The notes beneath the pieces are model-generated. The model made no database searches and was not told the DNA's origin. It worked only from the letters and a program-made list of their open reading frames with translations. A stretch of DNA of 64,000 nucleotides from Aquincola tertiaricarbonis (lineage in GTDB: Bacteria > Pseudomonadota > Gammaproteobacteria > Burkholderiales > Burkholderiaceae_C). Location: the NCBI RefSeq assembly GCF_000969605.1, contig NZ_JZUE01000013.1:124001-188000 (forward strand), given 5' to 3'. The position numbers were made by a program, and so were the translations under genes. Shown here piece after piece: positions 1 through 8,071 of the stretch. Within the stretch, counting starts at the first letter, position 1, and each line of letters opens with the position of its first letter.

Positions 1-482
1 GCATCGGCGAAGGTGCCGTCCTGCCGCAGCAGCGCCAGCACATCGGGCAGCAGCTGCACCGACAGGTGGCCGTTGCGGGCCAGTGCGCCGCTGGAAGGCA
101 GCAGGGTGGCCAGCTGCGACAGCGCGCGCTCCGCGGGCGAGGCCGCATGCGGCGAGCGGGCGATGCCCTGCGGATCGGCGCCGGCGGTGAGGGCGGCATA
201 GGAGCGCAGCTCGTACAGCGGGTCTTCGTAGAGCAGGCGCCAGCGCACTTCCTGCTCGCGCGCCGAGGGGCCGGCGCCGGCCTGCGAACGGCCCACCTCG
301 TAGCCGGGCACAGACAGGGCGTTCTCTTCGATGGTGGCGCCGACGTGGTCGCCCCACTGGCAGGGCTGCACCTGCACTGCGGCGCCCAGGTGATGCGCCG
401 CCTGCGCGCGGATGGCGGCGAAGCTGGCGTCATAGGCCGCCCCCCGCACGCCGGTGCCGTGGACGAAGAGGAGGGTGGTCAT
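1..482 (-). CDS. alpha/beta-hydrolase-like protein, 3' end cut by window edge
   Basis: About 160 N-terminal residues are visible; the rest lies left of the window. The protein opens MTTLLFVHGTGVRG, an N-terminal beta strand followed by an HGTG oxyanion-hole type motif, which is the usual start of a cytoplasmic alpha/beta-hydrolase fold. After about residue 30 the sequence (QWGDHVGATIEENALS) matches no family I can name, and the nucleophile elbow and catalytic His would be beyond the edge. There is no signal peptide. The ATG at 482 is the first in frame and fits the conserved opening strand. It could be a lipase/esterase-like protein; the substrate is unknown. Confidence 0.6.
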   Translation of the reverse strand, partial: MTTLLFVHGTGVRGAAYDASFAAIRAQAAHHLGAAVQVQPCQWGDHVGATIEENALSVPGYEVGRSQAGAGPSAREQEVRWRLLYEDPLYELRSYAALTAGADPQGIARSPHAASPAERALSQLATLLPSSGALARNGHLSVQLLPDVLALLRQDGTFAD

Positions 483-554
483 GGGCGCCTCGCGCGATCT
501 GTGTAACAGCGGCGAGGGTAGCCTGCGCGCGAGCCGTGGCGCCGCGGGGTGTCC

Positions 555-779
555 CTAGGTCGTGGTGCGCGCCAGCTCCGCCAGGCACCGCACGCACAGG
601 CAGCCCGCGTACTGCGCACGCAGCTCCGCCTGCAGCGCCGGCGGCAGCACCAGGCCGCTGCAGGCGCACGGCCCGGGGTCGTTGGCGCCGCAGTGGAAGC
701 CGCCGCCGCAGCGCGGGCAGGTGTCTTCGCGCGAGGACGGCAGCGAAGGCGCCGCGTGCGGCGCCTTGGCTTCAGCCAC
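555..779 (-). CDS. small cysteine-rich CWC-family protein
   Basis: This 74-residue protein has cysteines arranged CPRCGGGFHCG, then CAC, then CLCVRC, with a short helical stretch between, which is the layout of the cysteine-rich CWC family (small proteins presumed to bind zinc; function not established). Its start overlaps the 3' end of the upstream malonyl-CoA synthetase gene by 8 bp, so it is probably translated from the same transcript. The physical coupling to malonate genes may only reflect operon packing. The assignment rests on cysteine spacing and size and is fairly secure; the function is unknown. Confidence 0.72.
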   Translation of the reverse strand: MAEAKAPHAAPSLPSSREDTCPRCGGGFHCGANDPGPCACSGLVLPPALQAELRAQYAGCLCVRCLAELARTTT

Positions 780-2310
780 CGAACAGCCCCTTGTGCTGGT
801 CGCGCAGCAGGTTCTTCTGCACCTTGCCCATCGTGTTGCGCGGCAGCTCGGGCACCACGTAGACCTGCTTGGGCACCTTGAAGTTGGCGATGCGCTGCTT
901 CAGCGCCGCGATCACCTCGTCGGGCTGCACCGTGGCGCCGGCGCGCGGCACCACCACGGCCACCACGGCTTCGCCGAAGTCGGGGTGGGGCACGCCCACC
1001 ACCGCGCTTTCCGACACGCCGGGCAGCTCGTTGATCACGCCTTCCACCTCGGCCGGGTAGACGTTGTAGCCGCCGCTGATCACCAGGTCCTTGCTGCGGC
1101 CGACGATGGTGACGTAGCCGCGCTCGTCCACCAGGCCCACGTCGCCGGTCTTGAACCAGCCGTCGGCGGTGAACTCCTCCTTCGTCTTCTCCGGCATGCG
1201 CCAGTAGCCGACGAAGACATTGGGGCCCTTGACCTGGATGCCACCGATCTCGCCGGTAGGCAGCGGCTGGCCCTGGTCGTCCTGCACCCGCAGGCCCACG
1301 CCCGGCAGCGGGAAGCCCACCGTGCCGCCTCGGCGGTCGCCGTCCTGCGCGTGGTAGGGGTTGCTGGTGAGCATGGCGGTCTCGCTCATGCCGTAGCGCT
1401 CGACGATGGTGTGGCCGGTGCGGTTGCGCCACTCGTTGAAGGTCTCGATCAGCAGCGGCGCCGAGCCCGCGACGAACAGCCGCATGCCGGCGCATGTCTC
1501 GCGGTTGACCGCCGGCTCGGCCAGCAGCCGCACGTACAGCGTGGGCACGCCCATGAACACCGTGGCCTCGGGCAGCCGCGCCGCCACGGCCTGCGGATCG
1601 AACTTCGAGAACCAGATCATCCGCGCGCCCGCCAGCAGCGCCCCGTGCGAGGCCACGAACAGCCCGTGCACATGGAAGATGGGCAGCGCATGGATCAGCA
1701 CGTCGTCGGCGCGCCAGCCCCAGTACGCATGCAGCGTCTGCGCGTTCGACAGCAGGTTGCCATGCGTGAGCATGGCGCCCTTGCTGCGCCCGGTGGTGCC
1801 GCTGGTGTAAAGGATGGCGGCCAGTTCGTCGGCACCGCGCTGCGCCGGCTGATGCTGCGTAGGCTGGTGGTAGGCCCGCTCCAGCAGGGTGCCGCTGCGG
1901 TCCTCGTTCAGCGTGAATACATGCTGCGTGCCGGCCTTGAACGCGATCTTGCTCACCCAGCCGAAGTTCCTGCCCGAGCACACCACCACGCCGGGCTCGG
2001 CGTTGCCGATGAAGTACTCGATCTCGCTGGCCTGGTAGGCGGTGTTGAGCGGCAGGTACACGTAGCCCGCGCGCAGCACGCCCAGGTACAGCATCAGCGC
2101 CTCGACGCTTTTCTCCGTCTGCACCGCCACCCGGGTGCCGGCCGGCAGCTCCAGCGACTGCAGCAGGTTGGCGATCATCGCCGTGGCATGGTCGAGGTCG
2201 CGCCATGTATAGACAAGCCGCTGCGGCGTGTCGGCCGTCTCGATGGCGGGGGTGTCCAGGTCGGCCGGAAAGGCCGCCCGCAGCGCGGCGAACAGGTTCT
2301 GGTTGTTCAT
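772..2310 (-). CDS. matB: malonyl-CoA synthetase (malonate-CoA ligase), ANL superfamily
   Basis: A 512-residue AMP-forming acyl-CoA synthetase that would activate malonate with ATP and CoA in the cytoplasm. Visible motifs are the P-loop ILYTSGTTGRSKG at about residues 166-178, the ERYGMSET adenine-binding motif near 300, the TGD motif in WFKTGDVG, and the C-terminal catalytic lysine in MGKVQKN. Length is normal for MatB-type enzymes (about 500). Substrate choice is inferred mainly from context: a malonyl-CoA decarboxylase, a TctC-type binding protein and a GntR regulator precede it on the same strand, as in mat operons, so malonate would become malonyl-CoA and then acetyl-CoA. Another short dicarboxylate such as methylmalonate is possible. 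Confidence 0.85.
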   Translation of the reverse strand: MNNQNLFAALRAAFPADLDTPAIETADTPQRLVYTWRDLDHATAMIANLLQSLELPAGTRVAVQTEKSVEALMLYLGVLRAGYVYLPLNTAYQASEIEYFIGNAEPGVVVCSGRNFGWVSKIAFKAGTQHVFTLNEDRSGTLLERAYHQPTQHQPAQRGADELAAILYTSGTTGRSKGAMLTHGNLLSNAQTLHAYWGWRADDVLIHALPIFHVHGLFVASHGALLAGARMIWFSKFDPQAVAARLPEATVFMGVPTLYVRLLAEPAVNRETCAGMRLFVAGSAPLLIETFNEWRNRTGHTIVERYGMSETAMLTSNPYHAQDGDRRGGTVGFPLPGVGLRVQDDQGQPLPTGEIGGIQVKGPNVFVGYWRMPEKTKEEFTADGWFKTGDVGLVDERGYVTIVGRSKDLVISGGYNVYPAEVEGVINELPGVSESAVVGVPHPDFGEAVVAVVVPRAGATVQPDEVIAALKQRIANFKVPKQVYVVPELPRNTMGKVQKNLLRDQHKGLFGG

Positions 2311-2320
2311 CGTCGTGAGG

Positions 2321-3325
2321 TCAGTCGAGCTTGGCGCCGGAGGCCTTCACCACCTCGCCCCAGCGCTTGATTTCCGAGCTGGCGAACTTGCCGAAGGCCT
2401 CGCCGTAGAGGTCGGGCGTGGCGGTGCCCAGGCTGGTCCAGGCGGCCTTGAGCTCCTCCGAGTTGAGGGCCTTGCGCATCTCGGCCTGCATGCGTTCGAT
2501 GGCTTCCTTGGGCGTGCCCTTGGGCGCCCACAGGCCGTACCAGGTGGCCACCTGGTAGGCCGGCACGCCGCCTTCCACCGAGGTGGGCACGTCGGGGAAG
2601 CCGGGCGCGCGCTTGTCGGCCGCCACCGCGATGGCCTTGATGCGACCGCCCTTGATGTGACCGGCCGAGGAACCCAGGCCGTCGAAGGCCAGGTCCACCT
2701 GGCCGGCGATCAGGTCCTGCAGCAGCGGGCCCGCGCCGCGGTAGGGGATGTGGGTGATGAAGGTCTTGGTCTGCAGCTTGAACAGCTCGCCCGCCATGTG
2801 GTGCGAGGTGCCGTTGCCGGCGGAGCCGTAGTTCACCTTGCCCGGGTTCTTGCGCAGGTAGTCCAGCAGCTCGGGCAGCGTGGTGGCCTTGATCTTGGAC
2901 GGGTTGACGACGATGACCTGCGGCACGCTGGAGATCAGGCCCACCGGCACGAAGTCGGTCTCCAGGTTGTAGTCCAGCTTGGGGTACATCGCCGGGGCGA
3001 TGGAGTGGTGCACCGCGCCCATGAAGAAGTTGTAGCCGTCGGGTGCCGCCCGTGCGGCCAGCCCGGCACCGAGCGTGCCGCCGGCGCCGCCCTTGTTGTC
3101 GATGATGAACTGGTGGCCCGTGTTCTTGCTCATCAGCGCGAACAGCGGCCGCGCGAAGGCATCGGTGCCGCCGCCCGGCGGGAAGGGCACGACGATGTTC
3201 ACCGGCTTGCTGGGCCAGGCCGATTGCGCCAGCGCCGCCGGGGCGGCCAGCGTGCCGCCCAGGGCGAGGGCCGCCAGGGCCAGGCCGGCGCCGCGCCGGG
3301 TGAGGGTGAGGGGGTACTGCGTCAT
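2321..3325 (-). CDS. tripartite tricarboxylate transporter (Bug/TctC) substrate-binding protein
   Basis: A 334-residue periplasmic binding protein. It starts MTQYPLTLTRRGAG with a hydrophobic segment to about residue 33 (APAALAQSA cleavage region). The mature part begins WPSKPVNIVVPFPPGGGTD, the classical Bug/TctC N-terminal signature, and later shows FIIDNKGGAGG. Members bind carboxylates for TctAB permeases. No tctA or tctB lies nearby, which is common for orphan Bug proteins in Burkholderiales. Its place between malonyl-CoA decarboxylase and synthetase genes suggests malonate or a related diacid as ligand. The start at 3325 gives a clean signal peptide; an open frame continues upstream but looks non-coding. 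Confidence 0.85.
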   Translation of the reverse strand: MTQYPLTLTRRGAGLALAALALGGTLAAPAALAQSAWPSKPVNIVVPFPPGGGTDAFARPLFALMSKNTGHQFIIDNKGGAGGTLGAGLAARAAPDGYNFFMGAVHHSIAPAMYPKLDYNLETDFVPVGLISSVPQVIVVNPSKIKATTLPELLDYLRKNPGKVNYGSAGNGTSHHMAGELFKLQTKTFITHIPYRGAGPLLQDLIAGQVDLAFDGLGSSAGHIKGGRIKAIAVAADKRAPGFPDVPTSVEGGVPAYQVATWYGLWAPKGTPKEAIERMQAEMRKALNSEELKAAWTSLGTATPDLYGEAFGKFASSEIKRWGEVVKASGAKLD

Positions 3326-3402
3326 CGTGTCTCCATCGAAAGAGGTGGGCGCCCGGTGGGCCGGGTCTGGAAAAGGCCCCGCGGTACGCGCGGGTGGCTG
3401 GG

Positions 3403-4710
3403 CTACAGCAGCGAGGTGACCGCCCGTGCGGCCGCGATCTCGCCCTGCGTGAAGGCTTCGTGGTGGGCTTCCACGCGCGACAGGTCGTACAGGTAGTTGA
3501 CCATCATGCCGAAGGATTGCTTGAGGCCCGGCTTGGACAGGTTGCCCATCGGGTTGAGCCGCTCGAGCCGGGCGCCGTTGTCCAGGTGGAAGCGGGCCAC
3601 CGGGTCGCCGCCCGGGTGCGGCGTCTGGTGCACCAGGTAGAAGGCGCACAGCCGCTCCAGCGCCTTCTGCGCCTCCGGCGCCAGGGCCTGCAGCGCGGCG
3701 GCGCTGGCCAGCTTGCTCCATTCGCCGCCGCAGGCCGCCTTGAGGGTGGCGCGGGCTTCCAGCGCCCGTTCGGCGGTGGCCTTCTTCACACCGGGCAGGG
3801 CAGCCCAGTCGCCGTCCTTCGCCAGCCAGCCTGCAAAGCCGGGGATGGGCGACAGCGTGCAGAAGGTGCGCAGCTGCGGCACCTCGCGCTTGAGCTCGTC
3901 GGCCACGCGCTTGATGAGGAAGTTGCCCAGCGACACGCCCTTCAGCCCCGGCTGGCAGTTGCTGATGGAATAGAAGGTGGCCACCTTGTACGTGTCGGGG
4001 TCGGCCGAGCGGCTGGTCTTGTCGATCAGCGGCGCCACCGCGGCGGGCATCTCGGGCACCAGGGCCACTTCCACGAAGATCAGCGGCTCGTCGGGCAGCT
4101 GCGGGTGGAAGAAGGCGAAGCAGCGGCGGTCGGGCAGCAGCCGGCGGCGCAGGTCGTCCCAGCCGTCGATCTCGTGCACCGCCTCGTGGCGGATGAGCTT
4201 TTCCAGCAGCTGCGCGGGGGAGTTCCAGTCCACCTTGCGCATCTCCAGGAAGCCGGGGTTGAACCAGCTGGACAGCAGATGCAGCAGGTCGTTCTCCAGC
4301 GCCTTCAGCCCCGGCTGCTTGGGCAGGCGGTCGAGCAGCGCGCGGCGCATGCGCACCACGGCCTCGGTGCCGCCCGGCGTGCGGTTGATGCGGCGCAGCA
4401 GCTCCTGGCGCGGCGGCTCGGCCTGCTGAGTGAGGCGGATCAGGTTGTCGGCGGTGGGCTTCTCGGCATAGGCCAGGGCGGTGTCCAGCACGGCCTGGGG
4501 ATCGGGGCTGAACTCGTTGGCCAGGCGGTCGAAGAAGGTGCCCTGCTGCTCGGCCGGCAGGCTGTCGAAGCGGGCCACCAGCGTGCGGGCAATGGCCACG
4601 CTGTTGGCCTCGCCGCGCTCGGACAGCAGGCGCCGGCAGTCGGTCATCAGGCTGCGCAGCGCGTAGTCGCCACCCATGCGGCGGGCGGCACTCTTGAGTT
4701 CATCGAGCAT
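3403..4710 (-). CDS. matA: malonyl-CoA decarboxylase
   Basis: A 435-residue enzyme that converts malonyl-CoA to acetyl-CoA and CO2. The N-terminal half is the helical oligomerisation domain; the C-terminal half has the GNAT-like catalytic fold with FFHPQLPDEPLIFVEVAL, FYSISNCQPGLKGVSLGNF and the late HPGGDPVARFHLDNGA segment that carries the expected catalytic His. Length agrees with bacterial MCD (about 420-450). I use the ATG at 4710; a TTG six codons upstream (4728) is also in frame. The ATG overlaps the stop of the gntR gene by 11 bp, so translation is probably coupled to the regulator. With matB it forms a malonate-to-acetyl-CoA route. Confidence 0.9.
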   Translation of the reverse strand: MLDELKSAARRMGGDYALRSLMTDCRRLLSERGEANSVAIARTLVARFDSLPAEQQGTFFDRLANEFSPDPQAVLDTALAYAEKPTADNLIRLTQQAEPPRQELLRRINRTPGGTEAVVRMRRALLDRLPKQPGLKALENDLLHLLSSWFNPGFLEMRKVDWNSPAQLLEKLIRHEAVHEIDGWDDLRRRLLPDRRCFAFFHPQLPDEPLIFVEVALVPEMPAAVAPLIDKTSRSADPDTYKVATFYSISNCQPGLKGVSLGNFLIKRVADELKREVPQLRTFCTLSPIPGFAGWLAKDGDWAALPGVKKATAERALEARATLKAACGGEWSKLASAAALQALAPEAQKALERLCAFYLVHQTPHPGGDPVARFHLDNGARLERLNPMGNLSKPGLKQSFGMMVNYLYDLSRVEAHHEAFTQGEIAAARAVTSLL

Positions 4711-5410
4711 GGACAACACTCTCTTCAAGGGGAGGGGAGGAAGCGGCTGCCTCGTTGCGGCGCAGCGCCTTCAGCGCCTGCAGCTGGGCCATGAGGTGGT
4801 CGTGCATCAGCCGCTCGGCCCGCGGCGCATCGCGCGCCACCAGCGCCTGCAGCAGCGCGCGGTGCTCGGCGATGCTTTGCGCCATGCGGCCCGGCCAGCT
4901 CAGCTGGCGGCCGCGCAGCAGCCGGATGAAGCGGCGCAGGTCGCTGGTGGTGCGGTCCAGCCAGCGGTTGGCGGCCAGCGACTGCACCCGGCTGTGGAAC
5001 ACGTGGTTGTGGCGGTAGTAGCCGTCGATGTCGCCACGGGCGGCGCAATCCTCCAGCGCCGCATGCAGGGCCTGCAGCTCGGTGATGTCGGCATCGGTGG
5101 CCTTGCGCGCGGCCTCGAAGGCGCAGCGGCCTTCCAGCAGCGCCATCACCGGGAACAGGTCGGCGGCGTCGTCCTCCGACAGCTCGGCCACCTGGCAGCC
5201 GCGCCGCGGCACCAGCGTCACCAGGCCTTCCGCCGCCAGCACCTTCAGTGCCTCGCGCAGTGGCGTGCGGCTGATGTGCCACTGCTCCACCAGGGCCATC
5301 TCGTCGATCCACTCGCCCGGCTGCAGCTGGCGCTCGAACACCATGGTGCGCAGCCGCGCAGCCACTTCCTCGTGCAGGGAGGTGGGGCGCAGCGGTTCGG
5401 AGGTGGTCAT
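4700..5410 (-). CDS. matR: GntR-family (FadR/FCD) transcriptional regulator of the malonate genes
   Basis: A 236-residue regulator. An N-terminal winged helix-turn-helix spans about residues 12-75 (SRTPLREALKVLAAEGLV is the recognition-helix region), followed by an all-helical FCD ligand domain with metal-ligand type histidines (RHNHVFHSRV, EHRALL, HDHLMAQ). It is the first gene of the leftward malonate operon, and MatR of rhizobia is a regulator of the same type; malonate or malonyl-CoA sensing is inferred from that. The predicted promoter lies directly upstream, with the -10 box only seven bases from the ATG, so its mRNA may be leaderless. No strong Shine-Dalgarno sequence is visible. Confidence 0.82.
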   Translation of the reverse strand: MTTSEPLRPTSLHEEVAARLRTMVFERQLQPGEWIDEMALVEQWHISRTPLREALKVLAAEGLVTLVPRRGCQVAELSEDDAADLFPVMALLEGRCAFEAARKATDADITELQALHAALEDCAARGDIDGYYRHNHVFHSRVQSLAANRWLDRTTSDLRRFIRLLRGRQLSWPGRMAQSIAEHRALLQALVARDAPRAERLMHDHLMAQLQALKALRRNEAAASSPPLEESVVHAR

Positions 5411-5416
5411 GCGTCC

Positions 5417-5445
5417 AATCTAAAACGCATAACTCATAATTACAA
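5417..5445 (-). promoter_or_regulatory. sigma-70-like promoter and probable autoregulatory site of the malonate operon
   Basis: Read on the minus strand, TTGTAA (5445-5440), a 17-bp spacer and TAGATT (5422-5417) form a fair sigma-70 promoter in an AT-rich island in otherwise GC-rich DNA. The spacer contains a direct repeat TTATGAG-TTATGCG that could be where the GntR protein binds. The expected start of transcription falls on or next to the ATG at 5410. Confidence 0.5.
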
Positions 5446-5506
5446 GAACGGGTTTACGCCATGCACGGTGGCGGAAGCCAGGTGCCGGGTGCCAGGAGCG
5501 CCGTGC

Positions 5507-8002
5507 TCAGCGGACCAGCGTCGGCAGCCAGCGCTGCAGTTCGGCGCGCAGCGCGTCCAGCAGCAGCGGCTTGGTGAGGTAGCCGTCCATGCCGGCGGCA
5601 GTGGCCTGGTCGCGGTCGCTTTGCAGCGCATGGGCCGTCAACGCCACGATGGGAAAGCGCTGCAGCCGCCCGGCCTGCTGCAGGGCCCGCAGCCGGCGCG
5701 TGGCCTCCAGTCCATCCATCACCGGCATCTGCAGGTCCATCAGCACCAGCGCCGGCGCCTCCCGCGCGCAGGCCGCCAGGGCCTGCATGCCGTCGTCGGC
5801 GGTCTGCGCCGGCAGGCCCAGCGCCTTGAGGAAGCCTTCGCCGATCATGCGGTTGACCGGGTTGTCCTCCACCAGCAGCACATGGCCCGGGCCGGGGCCG
5901 GACGACAACGCCGCCGGTGCGGGTGCAGGTGCAGGTGCAGGCATGCAGGTCGGCGCGGGCGCCGCGGCTACCGACGTCTGCGGCGCCTGCGCCCAGGGCG
6001 GCGGGCTGATCAGCCGCTGCAGCGCCCGCGGCGTGAGCGGCAGCGGCGCACAGGTGATCTGCAGGGCCTCGGCCGCCTGCTCCAGTGCCGGCTGGTGCCA
6101 GTCGGGCCGCAGCAGCATCGAAAGGTGCGCATGCGGCAGCGCGCAGCGCAGCGCCTGCAGCGCGGTGGGATCGGTGAGCGACCACTGGGACACGAGCACC
6201 GCCACCGGGCGCTGCGCCGCGGTGGCGCAGGCCGCCTGCTGCAGCGCCTCTTCCAGGCTGGTGAACAGCCGCGTGCCGGTGCCATGGCGCAGCAGCCGCT
6301 GCAGCATCCAGGCGGCGCGGTGCCGCTCGGTGGCCACCAGCCACACCGGGCCGGCGGGCGGCGGCGCTTCCGGCTCGGGTGGGCCGTCGGTGGCCAGCGG
6401 CAGCTGCAGCGTGAACACCGCGCCCTGGCCCACCTGGCTCTGCAGCGTGATGGCGCCACCCATGCTGCGCGCCAGCGCCTGCGCGGTGGCCAGGCCCAGG
6501 CCGGTGCCGCCGTGGCGGCGCGACAGGCTGGCATCCACCTGCACGAAGGCATCGAACACCCGCGCATGCTGGTCCGGCGCGATGCCGGGGCCGGTGTCCT
6601 CCACCCGCAGGGTGGCGGTGCAGTGGCCGGCATCCTGGTCCACCACCTCGGTGCACAGCGCCACATGGCCCTGCTCGGTGAACTTCAGCGCATTGCCCAG
6701 CAGGTTCACCAGGATCTGCCGCAGCCGCACCGGGTCGCCGCGCACCCGGCTGCGCCGGCCCTGCCAGTCGAACTGCAGCGCCACCTCGCGGCCGCGTGCC
6801 AGCGGCATCACGCTGCGCATGGTGGTGGCCAGCAGCTCGGGCAGGTCGAAGGGCTCGTCGGCGGGTGGCCCCGGGTCGCCCTGCGAGCGCGAGAAGTCCA
6901 GCACCTCGTCCACCACCTGCAGCAGCGACTGGCCCGACTGCAGCGCCACTTCCAGGTGCCGGCGCTGGGTGCTGGAGGTGGCCATCTGCAGCGCCAGCTC
7001 GGTCAGGCCCAGCACGCCGTTGAGGGGCGTGCGGATCTCGTGGCTCATGTGGGCGACGAAGAGCGACTTGGCCGCGGTGCCGCGCTCGGCCTCGGCACGC
7101 GCCGCCTCCGCCTGCGCCAATGCCGCCTCCAGCCGGGCGGTGCGCTCCGCCACCAGGCGCTCCAGTTCGGCGCGGTCCTGCTCCAGCGCCTGGCGCGCGC
7201 GCACCTGCTCGTCCACGTCGATCAGCACGCCGGTGACACGCACGCGGCCACCGGGCAGCACATGCGGGTCGGCCATCTGGTGGAACCAGCGGTAGGCGCC
7301 CGACTTGCTGCGCAGCCGGAAGTGCAGGTCCAGGTGCGCCAGCTGCGCCGTGGCCTGGCTGGCGGCCTGCTGGTAGCCGGCCGCGTCATCGGGATGCAGC
7401 AGCTGCAGCAGCGTGCTGCGGGCCGCCGACAGCTCGCCGGGCTCATAGCCCAGTGCCTCCCACACGCGGTCGGCGATGAACATGCGGTCCTCGTCCAGCA
7501 TGCGCTCGAACAGGCCGTGCGGCGTGGCCAGCACCGCGCGTTCGTAGCGCTCGCTCATGCGCTGCAGCGCGGCGCGGGATTCATGCGCCTCGGGCACGTC
7601 GGTCACCGATCCGGCGAGCAGCGTGCGCCGGCCGTCGGGGCCGGGCCACACCCGGCCGCGGCTGCGCACCCAGCGCCACTGGCCGCTGCCGTCGCGCAGC
7701 CGCGCTTCCAGCTCGAAGGGTGCGCCGCTGCGCATGGACTTTTCCACCGCGGCTTCGAAGGCGGCGTTGTCGTCCGGGTGCAGCTGGTGCCCCAGGCGGC
7801 CGCTGCCGTCGGGCAGGGTGTCGGCCGACAGGCCCAGCATGCGGCGCAGGCTGGCGGAGTACCAGGCCACGCGGCTGCGCAGGTCGTATTCGAAGAAGCC
7901 GTCGAGTGCGCTGTCGAGAGCGCGCTGCCAGCGGGCCTGCGTGTCGGCTGCTTCACCGGCGGGGGGTGGCACGGGTGGCTGAGGCGTACCGCTGTGGGCC
8001 AT
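5507..8002 (-). CDS. hybrid sensor histidine kinase, PAS-PAS-HisKA-HATPase-receiver
   Basis: An 831-residue soluble hybrid kinase with no membrane segments. Two PAS/PAC sensor modules occupy about residues 25-140 and 150-280 (LHPDDNAAFEAA, LLHPDDAAGYQQ). A coiled-coil linker (EQDRAELERLVAERTARLE) leads to HisKA with phospho-acceptor His321 in FVAHMSHEIRTPLNG. HATPase motifs follow: NLLGNALKFT, EDTGPGIAPD and GTGLGLATAQALAR. A degenerate receiver-like region comes next, then an Ala/Pro linker encoded by a short GGTGCA repeat near 5920-5940, and a C-terminal receiver with Asp756 in LVLMDLQMPVMDG and the KPLLLD lysine. No partner regulator is adjacent, so the signal and output are unknown. Confidence 0.92.
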   Translation of the reverse strand: MAHSGTPQPPVPPPAGEAADTQARWQRALDSALDGFFEYDLRSRVAWYSASLRRMLGLSADTLPDGSGRLGHQLHPDDNAAFEAAVEKSMRSGAPFELEARLRDGSGQWRWVRSRGRVWPGPDGRRTLLAGSVTDVPEAHESRAALQRMSERYERAVLATPHGLFERMLDEDRMFIADRVWEALGYEPGELSAARSTLLQLLHPDDAAGYQQAASQATAQLAHLDLHFRLRSKSGAYRWFHQMADPHVLPGGRVRVTGVLIDVDEQVRARQALEQDRAELERLVAERTARLEAALAQAEAARAEAERGTAAKSLFVAHMSHEIRTPLNGVLGLTELALQMATSSTQRRHLEVALQSGQSLLQVVDEVLDFSRSQGDPGPPADEPFDLPELLATTMRSVMPLARGREVALQFDWQGRRSRVRGDPVRLRQILVNLLGNALKFTEQGHVALCTEVVDQDAGHCTATLRVEDTGPGIAPDQHARVFDAFVQVDASLSRRHGGTGLGLATAQALARSMGGAITLQSQVGQGAVFTLQLPLATDGPPEPEAPPPAGPVWLVATERHRAAWMLQRLLRHGTGTRLFTSLEEALQQAACATAAQRPVAVLVSQWSLTDPTALQALRCALPHAHLSMLLRPDWHQPALEQAAEALQITCAPLPLTPRALQRLISPPPWAQAPQTSVAAAPAPTCMPAPAPAPAPAALSSGPGPGHVLLVEDNPVNRMIGEGFLKALGLPAQTADDGMQALAACAREAPALVLMDLQMPVMDGLEATRRLRALQQAGRLQRFPIVALTAHALQSDRDQATAAGMDGYLTKPLLLDALRAELQRWLPTLVR

Positions 8003-8071
8003 CGAGACTTCTGCCCGGCCCGCGGAGCGGGCATCGATGGCCCCGATGGTAGTGGGACTGGCGGCCGCCCC

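Noticed and set aside
2209..2216. TAGACAAG half-sites in coding sequence (also near 56288) as regulator sites
   Set aside because: They lack the second half of the palindrome or are imperfect and lie inside genes; only the two intergenic copies were kept.
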